Below, piece after piece: positions 8,333 to 18,697 of a stretch of DNA of 64,000 nucleotides (position 1 is its first letter; every line of letters begins with the position of its first letter). The translations under genes and the position numbers were made by a program. This stretch comes from Chroococcidiopsis sp. TS-821 (GTDB taxonomy: Bacteria; Cyanobacteriota; Cyanobacteriia; Cyanobacteriales; Chroococcidiopsidaceae). The stretch covers positions 248,001 through 312,000 of the forward strand of contig NZ_MVDI01000001.1 of NCBI RefSeq assembly GCF_002939305.1, in the 5' to 3' direction. The notes under the pieces were generated by a model. It was not told the DNA's origin, did no database searches, and saw only the letters and a list, made by a program, of their open reading frames with translations.

Positions 8333-8580
8333 GCATTTGCTGCTACAGCATATCAGTCTTGAGCTTGTTTTGGAGTCATGGTTTGGAGAACCTTATAAGT
8401 TGGATGTGGTGGGCGATCGCTAACGTACTTTTGTGCTTAACATTTATTCATTAAGATTTGTAATGATAAAGCCCACTAAGTATTTATTCTTATAATTTAA
8501 TTCTCCAAAATATACCTTCTCAAAACTTCACGTAACTTAATAAAATGTATGTCATAGGCAATAGGTATTTATCCTCAGTC

Positions 8581-10194
8581 ATGCTTAGCATACAAATTCC
8601 TTGGTTAACAACCGTCATTTTATTACCACTAGTGGCTGCCCTAGCCGTTCCTTTGCTTCCAGACAATCAAGGTAAAACAGTTCGCTGGTACGCCTTGGGT
8701 GTAGGAATCATAGACTTCGTTCTGATGGTATGTGCCGTTTGGCAGAACTACGATTTACAAATCTCAACATTTCAACTTGCTGAAAGCTATCCTTGGATAC
8801 CCCAGCTAGGCATGAGTTGGTCGGTTGCGGTAGATGGCTTATCGTTACCGTTGGTCTTGTTAACAGGTTTTGTTACAACTTTGTCAATCTTGGCAGCGTG
8901 GAACGTTACGAAAAAGCCACGCTTATTTTTCGCGTTGATGCTGATGATGTACAGCGCGCAAATTGGCGTCTTTGTTGCTCAAGATCTACTACTGTTCTTC
9001 TTAATGTGGGAACTTGAATTAGTTCCTGTTTACTTGCTGATTTCGATTTGGGGAGGACAAAATCGCCGCTACGCCGCAACAAAGTTTATCCTCTACACTG
9101 CTGCGGGATCGATCTTTATCCTTGTCGCCGCGTTTGCAATGGCAATGTATGGTGATGTCCTTACCTTTGACATGGCAACTTTGGGTATCAAACAATACCC
9201 CAGAGCGTTTGAGTTATTAGTTTACGCTGCACTACTCATCGCTTTTGGCGTTAAGTTACCAATCTTCCCGTTACATACTTGGCTTCCAGATGCGCATAGC
9301 GAAGCTTCTGCTCCTGTATCGATGATTTTGGCAGGTGTACTCCTCAAAATGGCAGGCTACGGGCTAATTCGCATGAATATCGAAATGTTGCCCTCTGCGC
9401 ATGTTGCGTTTGCGCCTGTACTCGCTATTTTAGGTGTCGTCAATATTGTTTACGGTGCATTAACTGCGTTTGCGCAAACAAATCTCAAGCGCCGCTTAGC
9501 TTATTCGTCGATCGCGCACATGGGTTTTGTATTGATCGGTATTGCTTCGTTTACCGAACTTGGTATCGGTGGCGCAGTATTGCAAATGGTATCGCATGGT
9601 TTGATTGCGGCTAGCTTGTTCTTCTTGTCTGGTGTCACCTACGAGCGCACGCATACGCTGATCATGGAGAAAATGGGTGGTATGGCGCAAGCAATGCCCA
9701 AAGTTTTCGCACTCTTTACCGCTGGGGCGATGGCTTCGTTAGCGCTACCTGGTATGAGTGGCTTTGTTGGTGAATTAACAATCTTTTTGGGAATTACCAC
9801 AAGTGATGCTTACAACCCTGCGTTTAAGGTTGTCGTAACTCTCTTAGCTGCGGTGGGCGTGATTTTAACTCCTATTTACTTGTTGTCGATGCTGCGCCAA
9901 GTATTTTACGGCAAAGACAATTCTGGAATTGTAATTGAAGAGTATCTTGGTGACGCGAAGCCACGTGAAGTATTTATTGCGGCTTGCTTGTTGTTACCAA
10001 TTATTGGCATCGGCATGTATCCCAAGTTAGCGACTCAGACGTATGATGTAAAAACAGTTGCGGTTGCAGCGCAGGTACGTCAAGTTTTACCAACAGTTAT
10101 CGCGCAAAAACAGCGATCGCCTCTATACTCAACTGCATTGGTCGCACCACAGCTAGCTGTACCTGAATCACAAGTACTCATTGCTAGCGAATAA
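8581..10194 (+). CDS. ndhD: NAD(P)H-quinone oxidoreductase subunit 4 (NdhD)
   Basis: Antiporter-like proton-pumping membrane subunit of the NDH-1 complex in the thylakoid or plasma membrane, used in respiration and cyclic electron flow. It has about 14 hydrophobic segments and the hallmarks [35 protein letters not shown] and [16 protein letters not shown]. The Glu in MWELE and the Lys in GVKLP are the conserved charged residues of the proton path. Start ATG 8581 ([11 protein letters not shown]) matches the usual N-terminus; an ATG at 8545 would add 12 residues. The sequence resembles NdhD1/D2 of NDH-1L more than the CO2-uptake NdhD3/D4 forms, judged by eye. It stands alone, without ndhF. Confidence 0.95.
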   Translation: MLSIQIPWLTTVILLPLVAALAVPLLPDNQGKTVRWYALGVGIIDFVLMVCAVWQNYDLQISTFQLAESYPWIPQLGMSWSVAVDGLSLPLVLLTGFVTTLSILAAWNVTKKPRLFFALMLMMYSAQIGVFVAQDLLLFFLMWELELVPVYLLISIWGGQNRRYAATKFILYTAAGSIFILVAAFAMAMYGDVLTFDMATLGIKQYPRAFELLVYAALLIAFGVKLPIFPLHTWLPDAHSEASAPVSMILAGVLLKMAGYGLIRMNIEMLPSAHVAFAPVLAILGVVNIVYGALTAFAQTNLKRRLAYSSIAHMGFVLIGIASFTELGIGGAVLQMVSHGLIAASLFFLSGVTYERTHTLIMEKMGGMAQAMPKVFALFTAGAMASLALPGMSGFVGELTIFLGITTSDAYNPAFKVVVTLLAAVGVILTPIYLLSMLRQVFYGKDNSGIVIEEYLGDAKPREVFIAACLLLPIIGIGMYPKLATQTYDVKTVAVAAQVRQVLPTVIAQKQRSPLYSTALVAPQLAVPESQVLIASE

Positions 10195-10211
10195 GTTCTA
10201 CTGTCAACGCA

Positions 10212-11006
10212 ATGAAGATCTTACGCTCACTTTTACTTGCTCCTATTTTTGCTTTAGCGTTTAGTACAGTTGCCCAAGCTGCAATCCGAACACAAGTTGT
10301 AGAGTACAAGCAAGGCAACACGGTATTAGAAGGATATCTTGCCTACGATGACGCCATTCAAGGCAGACGTCCTGGTGTTATGGTTGTTCATGAGTGGACA
10401 GGGATTAATTCTTATATTCAACAACGCGCCCAACAATTAGCAAAACTAGGATACGTTGCGTTTGCAGCTGATATTTACGGTAAAGGTATTAGACCAAAAA
10501 ATCCCCAAGAAGCAGCAGCACAAGCTAAAATCTACAGGTCTAACCGTCAGTTGATGCGCGATCGCGCTTTGGCAGGGCTACAAGTCCTCCAAAAAAATCC
10601 TTTAACTGATGTCCAACGCATTGCTGCTATTGGATATTGTTTCGGTGGTAGCACTGTGTTGGAACTCGCGCGTAGCGGGGCAAATATCGCTGGTGTCGTT
10701 AGTTTTCACGGTAGTCTTGATACGCCAAACCCCAGTGATGCAAAAAATATTAAGGGTAAGGTACTGGTCTTGCATGGTGCGGAAGATCCATTAGTACCGC
10801 CTGAACAAGTTTTAGGCTTTGCTGAGGAGATGGGTAACGCTGGCGTAGATTGGCAATTAGTTGCTTATGGTGGTGCTGTCCACAGTTTTACAAATCCTGA
10901 AGCGGGTAATGATAAATCGCAAGGGACAGCGTATAATCAGTTAGCTGATCGCCGTTCTTGGCAGGATATGCGGCAGTTTTTCGCGGAGATATTTGGAGTA
11001 AACTAA
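10212..11006 (+). CDS. Exported dienelactone-hydrolase-family protein
   Basis: Alpha/beta hydrolase, 264 aa, with a Sec signal peptide (hydrophobic 4-20, likely cleaved after AQA near residue 23). The catalytic triad of the family is visible as Cys143 (GYCFGG), Asp192 (AEDPLVP) and His224 (AVHSF). VMVVHEWTGIN at about 56-66 forms the oxyanion region. Dienelactone hydrolases open lactone rings, but most such genomic homologues have unknown substrates and may act on other esters in the periplasm. It begins 17 bases after ndhD. A 65-aa gene follows by 14 bases and may be co-transcribed. Confidence 0.88.
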   Translation: MKILRSLLLAPIFALAFSTVAQAAIRTQVVEYKQGNTVLEGYLAYDDAIQGRRPGVMVVHEWTGINSYIQQRAQQLAKLGYVAFAADIYGKGIRPKNPQEAAAQAKIYRSNRQLMRDRALAGLQVLQKNPLTDVQRIAAIGYCFGGSTVLELARSGANIAGVVSFHGSLDTPNPSDAKNIKGKVLVLHGAEDPLVPPEQVLGFAEEMGNAGVDWQLVAYGGAVHSFTNPEAGNDKSQGTAYNQLADRRSWQDMRQFFAEIFGVN

Positions 11007-11020
11007 TTAACCGCAGAGCA

Positions 11021-11218
11021 ATGAGCGAACAAGAGCTTGTGGCTAGAGTCGCAGAGTTGGAAGAAAAATTAGATACTACGTTGAAGGTAGTGTCTAAACT
11101 CGTTAGTGCTTTAGATTCTATGCGTCGTGGCGATCCTAAGTTTATTTTTGAGATGGACTTAGTCAAACACTCTTTATGTGAAGCAGGTTATTTTGAAAAT
11201 AAACCTTTAGAAGAGTAA
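11021..11218 (+). CDS. Small coiled-coil hypothetical protein, 65 aa
   Basis: Unassigned. It begins MSEQELVARVAELEEKLD with heptad-like Leu/Val spacing, continues LKVVSKLVSALDSMRRGDP and ends GYFENKPLEE. ATG 11021 is chosen because homologue-like coiled-coil sequence starts there; frames reaching further upstream overlap the hydrolase gene. It sits 14 bases after that gene and is probably its co-transcribed partner by position only. Confidence 0.6.
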   Translation: MSEQELVARVAELEEKLDTTLKVVSKLVSALDSMRRGDPKFIFEMDLVKHSLCEAGYFENKPLEE

Positions 11219-11312
11219 GCTCATCGGGTTTTATATTTGTTATTTGTATTTAAAGTTATTGTTGCGCAGCGCTCATAATTAACGGGCACTGATTAATATT
11301 TGTAAATGCTGC

Positions 11313-11471
11313 TTATTTGGAAAGAATGATCCAAAACGCGTGAACGATGCCAGGAATGTAACCCAGTAGTGTTAAAAGTACATTAATCCAAAAATCTCGA
11401 CCTAAACCCACTTGCAGAAATACGCCCAGCGGTGGTAGGAAGACTGCACAAATTAAGCGAATAATGTCCAT
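11313..11471 (-). CDS. YqaE/Pmp3-family membrane protein, 52 aa
   Basis: Read on the minus strand from ATG 11471 to TAA 11313. The protein starts MDIIRLICAVFLPPLGVFLQ and ends GYIPGIVHAFWIILSK. These are the two transmembrane helices and the PPLGVFLQ / PGIVHA signatures of the Pmp3/YqaE (UPF0057) proteolipid family. Members in yeast, plants and bacteria affect membrane potential and salt or cold tolerance; the exact function in cyanobacteria is open. The size of 52 aa is the family norm. It stands alone between convergent or divergent spacers. Confidence 0.9.
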   Translation of the reverse strand: MDIIRLICAVFLPPLGVFLQVGLGRDFWINVLLTLLGYIPGIVHAFWIILSK

Positions 11472-11570
11472 TTTTTCTCATCTAACTGCAATTTGCTAGC
11501 TCGATCGTCAACAAACAATCAGGCTAATTTCTTAAGCGAGTCTTAAATTGTATTCATACTAACACAGGGT

Positions 11571-11918
11571 TTAGCCACCACTGATTTTTGCTTTATAACC
11601 TTGTTGAGTGAGAATTTCAACAATTTTTTGCTTGTGATCTCCTTGAATCTCAATTTCGTTATCTTTCACGGTTCCACCACTACCGCATTGCGTCTTTAAC
11701 TGCTTTACCAACGCTGCTAAAGTTTCTGGTTTCGCTTGAAAACCACTAATTACCGTTACTGTTTTTCCTTTACGTCCTTTTCGGGAAGCTTGAACGCGGA
11801 GATTTTGTTGCGCAGGTGGCAATTCTTGAATTCCGCGTTCGAGTGCAGGAGAGTTATCACCGCCAAACTCGCGGTAAACATAGGAACCATCCGAAGATTT
11901 ACGATTTGCAGCAGCCAT
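11571..11918 (-). CDS. SUI1/YciH-family translation initiation factor homologue
   Basis: A protein of 115 aa with the eIF1/SUI1 fold signature: VQASRKGRKGKTVTVISGF, then LKTQCGSGGTVKDNEIEIQG and KIVEILTQQGYKAKISGG at the C-terminus. The Gly-rich CGSGGTVK loop is the most conserved part. Bacterial YciH-type proteins bind the 30S subunit and affect start-site fidelity in E. coli; the role in cyanobacteria is inferred. The N-terminal 45 residues are polar and likely disordered. It faces trpB divergently across about 140 bases. Confidence 0.9.
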   Translation of the reverse strand: MAAANRKSSDGSYVYREFGGDNSPALERGIQELPPAQQNLRVQASRKGRKGKTVTVISGFQAKPETLAALVKQLKTQCGSGGTVKDNEIEIQGDHKQKIVEILTQQGYKAKISGG

Positions 11919-12056
11919 AGTTGTAGTATTTCCTAAATTTCAGCTTGCGCGAGCAGAAAAGCAGAGGAGAATAAATATGAAATAGAAATAGGTCTAAGAG
12001 TTTATCTGAGTTTAATTTATAATTAATTAACTGTATTTCGTTATTTTAGCCAGTCT

Positions 12057-13289
12057 GTGACTACTACTCCCTTACCTGCACAATCGCAAGCTGAACAGCG
12101 CCCTGACTCACTCGGACGCTTTGGGCGCTTTGGTGGTAAATACGTACCTGAAACGTTGATGCCTGCTTTAAGTCAACTAGAAGCAGCATATCAGCAGTAT
12201 CGCCACGATCCAGAATTTATCACCGAATTACAAGAATTGCTGCGGGATTATGTGGGCAGGGCTACACCATTATACTTTGCAGAACGTCTGACGGCGCATT
12301 ATGCACGACCTGACGGCACAGGCGCGCAAATTTATCTAAAGCGCGAAGATTTAAATCATACAGGCGCGCACAAAATTAATAATGCCCTAGCGCAAGTATT
12401 ACTCGCCAAGCGCATGGGTAAGCAGCGGATTATTGCCGAAACAGGTGCAGGACAACACGGCGTTGCAACAGCTACAGTGTGCGCGAGATTTGGCTTAAAA
12501 TGCATAATTTATATGGGCGTTCAAGATATGGAACGTCAAAGTCTTAACGTATTTCGGATGCGGTTAATGGGCGCAGAAGTTAGCCCCGTATCGGCGGGAA
12601 CAGGAACGCTTAAGGATGCAACTTCGGAAGCAATTCGCGATTGGGTAACAAACGTTGAAACAACGCATTATATTTTAGGTTCGGTTGCAGGTCCGCACCC
12701 GTATCCCATGATTGTACGTGATTTTCATGCAGTCATTGGTAAAGAAACTCGCGCGCAATGTCTAGAAAAATGGGGCGGATTACCTGATATTTTGCTGGCG
12801 TGTGTGGGTGGTGGTTCTAACGCAATGGGTTTATTTCATGAATTTGTGAATGAACCGTCTGTAAGATTAATTGGTGTTGAAGCAGCGGGGGAAGGCGTTA
12901 ATACTGAAAAACACGCAGCTACTTTGACTCAGGGGCGAGTTGGCGTATTACACGGGGCAATGAGTTATCTTTTACAAGATGATGACGGTCAAGTTTTAGA
13001 AGCACACTCGATCAGCGCCGGATTAGATTATCCTGGAGTAGGACCTGAACATAGTTACTTAAAAGATATACAACGAGCAGAATATTACAGCGTTACTGAC
13101 GAAGAAGCGTTAGCTGCATTTCAGCGTACAGCTCAGCTAGAGGGAATTATTCCGGCGCTTGAAACTGCACACGCGATCGCTTATCTCGATACATTATGTC
13201 CGCAACTCGATGGCAGTCCGCGAATTGTCATCAATTGTTCAGGACGTGGTGATAAAGACGTGCAAACTGTTGCCAAGCATCTTCAGTAG
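12057..13289 (+). CDS. trpB: Tryptophan synthase beta chain
   Basis: PLP enzyme that condenses indole and serine to tryptophan, normally with TrpA. It is 410 aa. The catalytic lysine is Lys106 in [10 protein letters not shown]. The phosphate-binding loop [10 protein letters not shown] (near 247) and the C-terminal [10 protein letters not shown] are present. [17 protein letters not shown] near the start is the canonical TrpB N-terminus. The start is GTG at 12057; no ATG lies close by. trpA is not adjacent, as is common in cyanobacteria. It ends 20 bases before the convergent menD. Confidence 0.97.
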   Translation: MTTTPLPAQSQAEQRPDSLGRFGRFGGKYVPETLMPALSQLEAAYQQYRHDPEFITELQELLRDYVGRATPLYFAERLTAHYARPDGTGAQIYLKREDLNHTGAHKINNALAQVLLAKRMGKQRIIAETGAGQHGVATATVCARFGLKCIIYMGVQDMERQSLNVFRMRLMGAEVSPVSAGTGTLKDATSEAIRDWVTNVETTHYILGSVAGPHPYPMIVRDFHAVIGKETRAQCLEKWGGLPDILLACVGGGSNAMGLFHEFVNEPSVRLIGVEAAGEGVNTEKHAATLTQGRVGVLHGAMSYLLQDDDGQVLEAHSISAGLDYPGVGPEHSYLKDIQRAEYYSVTDEEALAAFQRTAQLEGIIPALETAHAIAYLDTLCPQLDGSPRIVINCSGRGDKDVQTVAKHLQ

Positions 13290-13309
13290 CCTCTACTACG
13301 CTCAAAACG

Positions 13310-15037
13310 TTACATGGCGATCGCAGCTAGCTTCGCTAAATTCTCTTTTCGCCATTGGGCATCAAACTTTCTATCGGTTTTTAATTCCAATACTCGGATT
13401 CCTGTTGTCGGTAATGGATTGAGCTTTTGTTGCAATTGTTCCCAAGAATGAATCAGCTCGTGTTCGACATTATAAGTCGCACATAATTGCGCAAAATCTA
13501 TATTTTGTGGTGTCGCGAAAAACTCTTCAAAAGGAGGGTCAAACTGGGAAATAGGTAACATTTCAAAAATGCCACCGCCATTGTTATTAATTAAAATAAT
13601 TGTTAAATGCCCAATAAACTTATTATTAATTAAAAAACCGTTTGTATCGTGCAATAAAGCTAAATCGCCTGTGAGTAACACGCTACTTGGATGGCGATGT
13701 GCTACCCCTAAGGCAGTTGATAATGTGCCATCAATACCATTTGCACCGCGATTGAAAAATGGGCGGATATTAGAATTACTCGGTTTCCAGAAAAACTCCA
13801 TATCGCGGACGGGCATACTATTGGCGATAAAGAGGGGTGTTTCGGGTGGGAGAGTTTGCGATAACAACCAAGCAGCTTTACCTTCAAATAAATGCTCCAT
13901 TTCTGCCATTGCGCGATCGCACGCTGACCTTACTCTAGCTTCCGCATCACACCATGACTTTAAATATGGAGTTGGGGCTTTTGGTTCCATCGATTGTGCT
14001 AGTTGTTCTACTGTAGTGCGTAGATGAATTGTTTTTCCGTGCAGTGGATCGAGATTATGCTCGCAAGGATCGACAATCCAGCGCTGGGGTTGCGTTACGC
14101 TTAACCATTGACGCAGATCTTTACTTGTGGGAAGTTCCCCGATTTGAATGACAATTTTTGGTTGTAGCTGTTGGGCTAGTTGCGGATTGCGCACTATCAA
14201 GTCATAGGTAGAAATTAGATAAGGATTAAGATCTGCAAAGTTTCTCACAGGGGAAAGTGCTTCGGCGAGTACCGGAAATTTGAGTGTCTTAGCAAGTTGG
14301 GCGATCGCACCACAATATTCGCGTAGTTGTTGTGGCTGGGCAAGTCCAGCAATGATGATTCCGCGATCGCATTGTTTCCACTCGTCTGGAGAGGGAATAG
14401 GTAAGGGGTAACTGGTAATTGGTGATGGGATGCTACTGAAAAAGTCTTGAGTATTAAATTGCGATCGCAGGATTTCGGTGGCGGTGTCAGGAATGGGTGC
14501 TAAAGGATCGCGAAACGGGATATTGAGATGAACAACTCCAGCAACAGGATAGCGCGATCGCTCCCATGCATAAATCAGCGTTTGACGGAGGTACGCTAGC
14601 ATCTCAATTTCTAACGAGGGGAGTGCTAATTCGGCGTACCAGTTGGTATATGTTCCGTATAACTTTACTTGGTCAATGGTTTGTCCTGAATGACAATCGC
14701 GTAATTCGGGGGGGCGATCGGCGGTTAGGACAATTAGAGGAACTCGGCTTTCGCGCGCTTCGATGACTGCAGGGTAAAAATTCGCGGCGGCGGTTCCAGA
14801 AGTACAAACTAATACGACAGGGCGTCCAGTCTGACGAGCAACTCCCAAAGCAAAAAACGCTGCGGAACGTTCGTCTAAAATAGGGATGGCTTCGACGTTG
14901 TGCGTTTGGGCAAAGGCGATCGCGAGTGGTGTAGATCGCGAGCCTGGACAAATCACGGCAGTTTTTAACCCCAGCCGCCCAAAAGTCTCTGCTAATATGG
15001 AACCCCAAACGGTATTAGTGTTGCGAAAATCAAGCAT
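13310..15037 (-). CDS. menD: SEPHCHC synthase (MenD), phylloquinone pathway
   Basis: ThDP-dependent enzyme adding 2-oxoglutarate-derived succinyl semialdehyde to isochorismate, an early step of phylloquinone synthesis for photosystem I. The N-terminal domain has [17 protein letters not shown]; the middle has [19 protein letters not shown]. The C-terminal ThDP domain has [18 protein letters not shown] and [11 protein letters not shown]...INNNGGGIF. About 575 aa is full length. ATG 15037 is chosen over a TTG two codons upstream. A four-unit heptamer repeat at 14400-14427 lies inside the coding sequence and encodes a Pro/Ser-rich stretch ([12 protein letters not shown]) without breaking the frame. 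It is divergent from folB across 48 bases. Confidence 0.96.
   Translation of the reverse strand: MLDFRNTNTVWGSILAETFGRLGLKTAVICPGSRSTPLAIAFAQTHNVEAIPILDERSAAFFALGVARQTGRPVVLVCTSGTAAANFYPAVIEARESRVPLIVLTADRPPELRDCHSGQTIDQVKLYGTYTNWYAELALPSLEIEMLAYLRQTLIYAWERSRYPVAGVVHLNIPFRDPLAPIPDTATEILRSQFNTQDFFSSIPSPITSYPLPIPSPDEWKQCDRGIIIAGLAQPQQLREYCGAIAQLAKTLKFPVLAEALSPVRNFADLNPYLISTYDLIVRNPQLAQQLQPKIVIQIGELPTSKDLRQWLSVTQPQRWIVDPCEHNLDPLHGKTIHLRTTVEQLAQSMEPKAPTPYLKSWCDAEARVRSACDRAMAEMEHLFEGKAAWLLSQTLPPETPLFIANSMPVRDMEFFWKPSNSNIRPFFNRGANGIDGTLSTALGVAHRHPSSVLLTGDLALLHDTNGFLINNKFIGHLTIILINNNGGGIFEMLPISQFDPPFEEFFATPQNIDFAQLCATYNVEHELIHSWEQLQQKLNPLPTTGIRVLELKTDRKFDAQWRKENLAKLAAIAM
14400..14427. repeat. Heptamer tandem repeat inside menD
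   Basis: Four consecutive heptamers on the + strand: GGTAAGG, GGTAACT, GGTAATT, GGTGATG. They belong to the same GGTAAnn family that fills several spacers in this window. They fall between the N-terminal and middle domains of MenD. Confidence 0.75.
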
Positions 15038-15085
15038 GAGCAAGCAATGAGCGATGAGCCATTAGCTAATGATAAGGAAAATTGT

Positions 15086-15442
15086 ATGGACTGTTTTCAT
15101 TTAACAGGAATTCGTTGCTACGGTTACACGGGTTATTTGCCCGAAGAACAAGTGTTGGGTCAATGGTTTGAGGTAGACTTGACGCTGTGGTTAGATTTGT
15201 CCGTAGCAGGTAAGACCGATGCGATTGAGGATACTCTCGATTACCGTAGCGTGATTAATGACGTAAAACACTTGGTGAAAACCTCTAAGTATGCGTTGAT
15301 CGAACGCTTGGTAGATGCGATCGCTACATCTATTCTAAAAGCTGACCGCGTGCAACAAGTCCAAGTTCGCCTCACAAAACTCGCCGCCCCTATTCCTGAC
15401 TTTGGTGGTAAAATCACCGTTGAAATCACACGCAGCCGCTAA
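15086..15442 (+). CDS. folB: Dihydroneopterin aldolase
   Basis: Cleaves 7,8-dihydroneopterin in folate synthesis. The 118-aa protein starts MDCFHLTGIRCYGYTGYLPEEQ, the normal N-terminus of FolB; Tyr and Glu of GYLPEEQ correspond to the substrate-side residues. The DTLDYRSV segment and the final KLAAPIPDFGGKITVEITR complete the family pattern. ATG 15086 has AAGGA 8 bases upstream and is preferred over a start at 15047. It is divergent from menD, so a shared promoter region of about 48 bases must serve both. Confidence 0.94.
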   Translation: MDCFHLTGIRCYGYTGYLPEEQVLGQWFEVDLTLWLDLSVAGKTDAIEDTLDYRSVINDVKHLVKTSKYALIERLVDAIATSILKADRVQQVQVRLTKLAAPIPDFGGKITVEITRSR

Positions 15443-15514
15443 AATTTCTCGAAACTACTTGGAAAAGCCCATCTGCACTGCTAACTTAAGTAAGGCATAT
15501 TAGAGATTTCACAA

Positions 15515-15928
15515 ATGAATCGTCGAGAATTTATCAGTTTGGTGGGAGCGAGTGCTAGTGTTAGTATCGCGGCTTGCAATTCGCAATCAGCAAATGTTGC
15601 TTCTGATGTTCGCGCTGATGGCTTTGAAGTAGTAGGAACCGTCAGCGAATTAGATAAAACTGGGCAACTTCTCAATGAAAATTTGGCAGTTGGAAAAGCA
15701 TTAGTGATTCGCGATCCAGCTAATGCAAATCAAGCGATCGCGGTTAATCCTACTTGCACTCATGCTGGGTGTAATGTTGCATGGGTTCAAGACCAAAAAG
15801 CCTTTGTCTGCCCTTGTCATAACTCTAAGTTTACGAGTGATGGTAGCGTGCAAAATGGTCCGGCAAAGGAACCACTTGCGACTTATCGTGCTAAGTTTGA
15901 AGGCGATTTGGTATTAGTGAGTAGTTAA
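15515..15928 (+). CDS. Rieske [2Fe-2S] protein, exported
   Basis: A protein of 137 aa with a Rieske cluster site. Box 1 is C81-T-H83 with C86 (CTHAGC); box 2 is C99-P-C101-H102 (CPCHNSKF). Cys81, Cys99, His83 and His102 should ligate the cluster, while Cys86 and Cys101 form the disulfide of high-potential types. The N-terminus has RR followed by a hydrophobic stretch (NRREFISLVG) and then SIAAC, suggesting Tat export with possible lipid attachment at Cys21. It lacks the transmembrane helix and length of PetC of cytochrome b6f, so it is probably a small soluble or lipid-anchored relative. Function is unknown. Confidence 0.88.
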   Translation: MNRREFISLVGASASVSIAACNSQSANVASDVRADGFEVVGTVSELDKTGQLLNENLAVGKALVIRDPANANQAIAVNPTCTHAGCNVAWVQDQKAFVCPCHNSKFTSDGSVQNGPAKEPLATYRAKFEGDLVLVSS

Positions 15929-15944
15929 ATTACAAATATTGCAA

Positions 15945-17447
15945 CTATAAGTTTTCTAACCAAAATAACAGTTCTAAAAAAACTCCGTTTGTCCAACCAA
16001 AACCAATTTCGTTAGAACTATAGCCAAAGAGAATTTCATCAGAAACGTTGGCAGAACACTTAACAACATCGTATTTTTCGACAATCGCACCGTATTTTTC
16101 AAATTCTTGCACAACCAACATCATAAATCGTTTAGCAACATCTTCAGCTTGCGCGACATAATGATAACGGCTTAAACCTTGGACAGCAACTAGATGTAAC
16201 GGTGCCCATCCAAACGGTGCATCCCATTGATTTCCTGTGACAACAGTGCTAGTGAGTAAACCGCCTGGTGCTAAAAATTTTGCTAAGTTTTTTACAACTT
16301 TTTTAGCTTGTTGTGGTGAAGCAATTCCAGCCCATAAAGGATAGAATGTCGTGATAAATTCGTACTGACTGCGTTGACGGGTGACAAAGTTGTAATCAAA
16401 ATAAAGTCCTGCTTGTTCGTCCCACATCAGTTGATTAATCGTTTGGCTGCGTTTTGTCGCGCGATCGCGCCAAAGTTGTGAATCTTTACCTAAAATTTGA
16501 TAAATTTGTGCAATGTCTTGCTCCATCTGATACAGCAAAACGTTTAAACACACAGGTAAATACTGCGTAGTTTCGAGATTAAATAATCCAAAGCGATGCG
16601 AACAATCAAAGCCAGATTCGCGCATTGAGCGATCGCCTTGATAAAAGGATTCGGTAAAGCCACTTATTGGATCGTAATATGCCTCTAGACCGTCAATTTT
16701 CTGCGTTCTATAGTATTCTAAAATTCGGTCATAGTGAGTTCTGCCCGCGTCATCTTTTTCATCGCTGATAACTTCGGGTGCAGGTCCAGTTCCAGAGTCA
16801 AAAAAGCGCGAGAGTCCTGTTTCTGGATGTAAATGTGGCTCTGTAGTCCAAAAGTTGTAATACTTTTCAATGGCTGGAAGTACTGATTGCAACCATTGTT
16901 TGTCTTGTGTATGCTCAAACAACGCTAGTACCATTAAAGTTAATACTGGCGGTTGCGATCGCGTTAAAAAATACGTACGATTTGCATTAAGAATTGTGCC
17001 ATAATGCTCAATTTCGTAAATAAATTGACTGACTAAGCTTTGCGCCAGTTCCAATTCGCAATCTCGTAGTAATCCTAATAAAATAAAATAACTATCCCAG
17101 CCAAACATTTCATTAAAACGTCCTCCAGGAACAACGTAAGAACCTGGAAGGTAAAGTAATCCGTGTTCTTGAATTGTTGAAATATCTGCGGGTAAAGTTC
17201 TAATTTCTAACTTATTAAATTCTGCTTGACTCAGAATTTGTTGTAACGATTGTTCAACTTTTGAGCGTTCTTCTTTATCGGAGACGTAAACTAGCCAAGA
17301 AGAATTTTCACTACGCTTCAGCTTTGGGTCATAAGCTGCTAATAAAATATCCGCAGGCGATCGCGACAAAGTTTTCCAGCTTTGTTTAATATATGTTTTT
17401 ACGGCTGCAAGTTGTTCAGCCGAGGGAAATTGTGTAAATTGCTGCAT
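15945..17447 (-). CDS. Trehalase, glycoside hydrolase family 37
   Basis: Hydrolyses alpha,alpha-trehalose to two glucoses. The 500-aa protein has both GH37 signatures: PGGRFNEMFGWDSY (107-120) and QWDAPFGWAP near residue 415. The Asp in DSGTGPAPE and the Glu-rich C-terminal YSSNEIGFGWTNGVFLELL are also family-typical. There is no signal peptide, so it acts in the cytosol. ATG 17447 is preferred; a GTG one codon upstream is possible. It is the last gene of a minus-strand set with a carbohydrate ABC importer, 68 bases after the ATPase gene, which strongly suggests that the importer brings in trehalose or a related disaccharide. Confidence 0.92.
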   Translation of the reverse strand: MQQFTQFPSAEQLAAVKTYIKQSWKTLSRSPADILLAAYDPKLKRSENSSWLVYVSDKEERSKVEQSLQQILSQAEFNKLEIRTLPADISTIQEHGLLYLPGSYVVPGGRFNEMFGWDSYFILLGLLRDCELELAQSLVSQFIYEIEHYGTILNANRTYFLTRSQPPVLTLMVLALFEHTQDKQWLQSVLPAIEKYYNFWTTEPHLHPETGLSRFFDSGTGPAPEVISDEKDDAGRTHYDRILEYYRTQKIDGLEAYYDPISGFTESFYQGDRSMRESGFDCSHRFGLFNLETTQYLPVCLNVLLYQMEQDIAQIYQILGKDSQLWRDRATKRSQTINQLMWDEQAGLYFDYNFVTRQRSQYEFITTFYPLWAGIASPQQAKKVVKNLAKFLAPGGLLTSTVVTGNQWDAPFGWAPLHLVAVQGLSRYHYVAQAEDVAKRFMMLVVQEFEKYGAIVEKYDVVKCSANVSDEILFGYSSNEIGFGWTNGVFLELLFWLENL

Positions 17448-17515
17448 CACGATAAAAGTAGCTAGAGAAATAAGTTAATGAGATATTATTACTCTAGCTA
17501 CTCAAACAATAGCCA

Positions 17516-18616
17516 CTAACTCATTGTTCCGACCATTTGTCTTCCGACAAGTGCATCTCCTGATTCAACATCAAACCAGTGAATACTTTGTGGCTGTAGA
17601 GCAAGTGTAATTTCTTCGTTACTCCAAACTTGGTCTGTAGGTAGCAATGCGCGTACTGTCACAGGTTCTGAATGCGAACTATTGACACGAACACTAACTA
17701 AGTTGTGCATCCCCAAATTTTCTACTAAAAATACCCTACCTTGGATGATGTATTCATCTTCTGAGCGAGCAACGCGGACGTTTTCAGGGCGAATTCCTAA
17801 AACAATTTGTGGTGGAACTGTTGGAATATTAATCAGGGGAATTTGATAATCTCCCAGTAGGGCGTAACGTCCGCGACACGGTAAAGTCAAAAGATTCATT
17901 TGGGGACTACCAACAAACCCCGCTACAAACAAGTTAGCAGGGTGCGTATAAATGCGATCCGGTGGTGCTAACTGTTGCACATAGCCATTATTGAGTACTG
18001 CAACTTTCGTCGAAAGCGTCATTGCTTCGGTTTGGTCGTGCGTTACGTAAACGACTGGGGCTTTTTGGTTTGCAAAGATTTGTTTAAGGTCTGCGCGAAC
18101 GCGTTCGCGCAGTAGCGCATCGAGGTTACTCAAAGGTTCGTCGAGTAAGAATACTTGGGCTTGACGCACCAAAGCGCGACCGACAGCAACCCGCTGGCGT
18201 TGTCCTCCAGACATTTGACCAGGTTTGCGGTTGAGTAACTCTTCTAGACCAAGCAATTGCGCAACTTCAGCAACGCGCTGTTTAATTTCTGCGCGCGGTA
18301 CATTTTTAAGTTTAAGTCCCGAAGCCAGGTTTTCGGCGACAGTCATGTGAGGATACAGCGCATAGCTTTGGAATACCATTGCCATATTGCGATCGCCTGG
18401 TCGTTTAAACGTAATATCTTCACCACCTAGCCGAATTTGACCGCGTGTTGGTTCTTCTAACCCCGCAATCATGCGCAGTACTGTCGATTTACCACAACCG
18501 GAAGGACCAAGTAGAGTTAGAAATTCTCCATCTTCAACAGTGAGACTAACGTCTTTGACGGGAACGACTTTAGGAGAAAAGGTTTTATTTAAGTTTTTGA
18601 GTTCGAGTCTAGCCAT
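17516..18616 (-). CDS. Carbohydrate ABC transporter ATPase (MalK/UgpC type)
   Basis: ATP-hydrolysing subunit of the importer encoded with it. It is 366 aa with Walker [10 protein letters not shown] (37-45), signature [10 protein letters not shown], Walker [14 protein letters not shown] and the switch His in [10 protein letters not shown]-terminal OB/TOBE domain (about 235-360) contains the family segment LGIRPENVR. This CUT1-type ATPase serves sugar importers and is sometimes shared between systems. The gene is separated from the upstream permease by an 81-base spacer made largely of short repeats, which may reduce coupling within the operon. Confidence 0.94.
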   Translation of the reverse strand: MARLELKNLNKTFSPKVVPVKDVSLTVEDGEFLTLLGPSGCGKSTVLRMIAGLEEPTRGQIRLGGEDITFKRPGDRNMAMVFQSYALYPHMTVAENLASGLKLKNVPRAEIKQRVAEVAQLLGLEELLNRKPGQMSGGQRQRVAVGRALVRQAQVFLLDEPLSNLDALLRERVRADLKQIFANQKAPVVYVTHDQTEAMTLSTKVAVLNNGYVQQLAPPDRIYTHPANLFVAGFVGSPQMNLLTLPCRGRYALLGDYQIPLINIPTVPPQIVLGIRPENVRVARSEDEYIIQGRVFLVENLGMHNLVSVRVNSSHSEPVTVRALLPTDQVWSNEEITLALQPQSIHWFDVESGDALVGRQMVGTMS

Positions 18617-18697
18617 TTTATTAGTGGTTAGTGATGAATGATAAGTGGTTGTTGTGTAGCGGTTAGCAACTAGTAACTAGCCACTAACCACCAATTA
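18617..18697. repeat. Degenerate short tandem repeat spacer in the sugar-importer operon
   Basis: The spacer consists of near-heptameric units of the TAGTGGT / CCACTAA type, such as TTAGTGGTTAGTGATG and CTAGCCACTAACCACCA, forming a loose inverted arrangement. Similar text recurs in spacers at about 20563, 24601, 35653 and 49566. Confidence 0.55.

Noticed and set aside
8217-8423. Plus-strand frame opposite the methyltransferase remnant
   Set aside because: It is the complement of the remnant, whose minus-strand frame has clear family similarity.
15515-15928. PetC, the Rieske subunit of cytochrome b6f
   Set aside because: Too short, no transmembrane anchor of the PetC type and no petA beside it.
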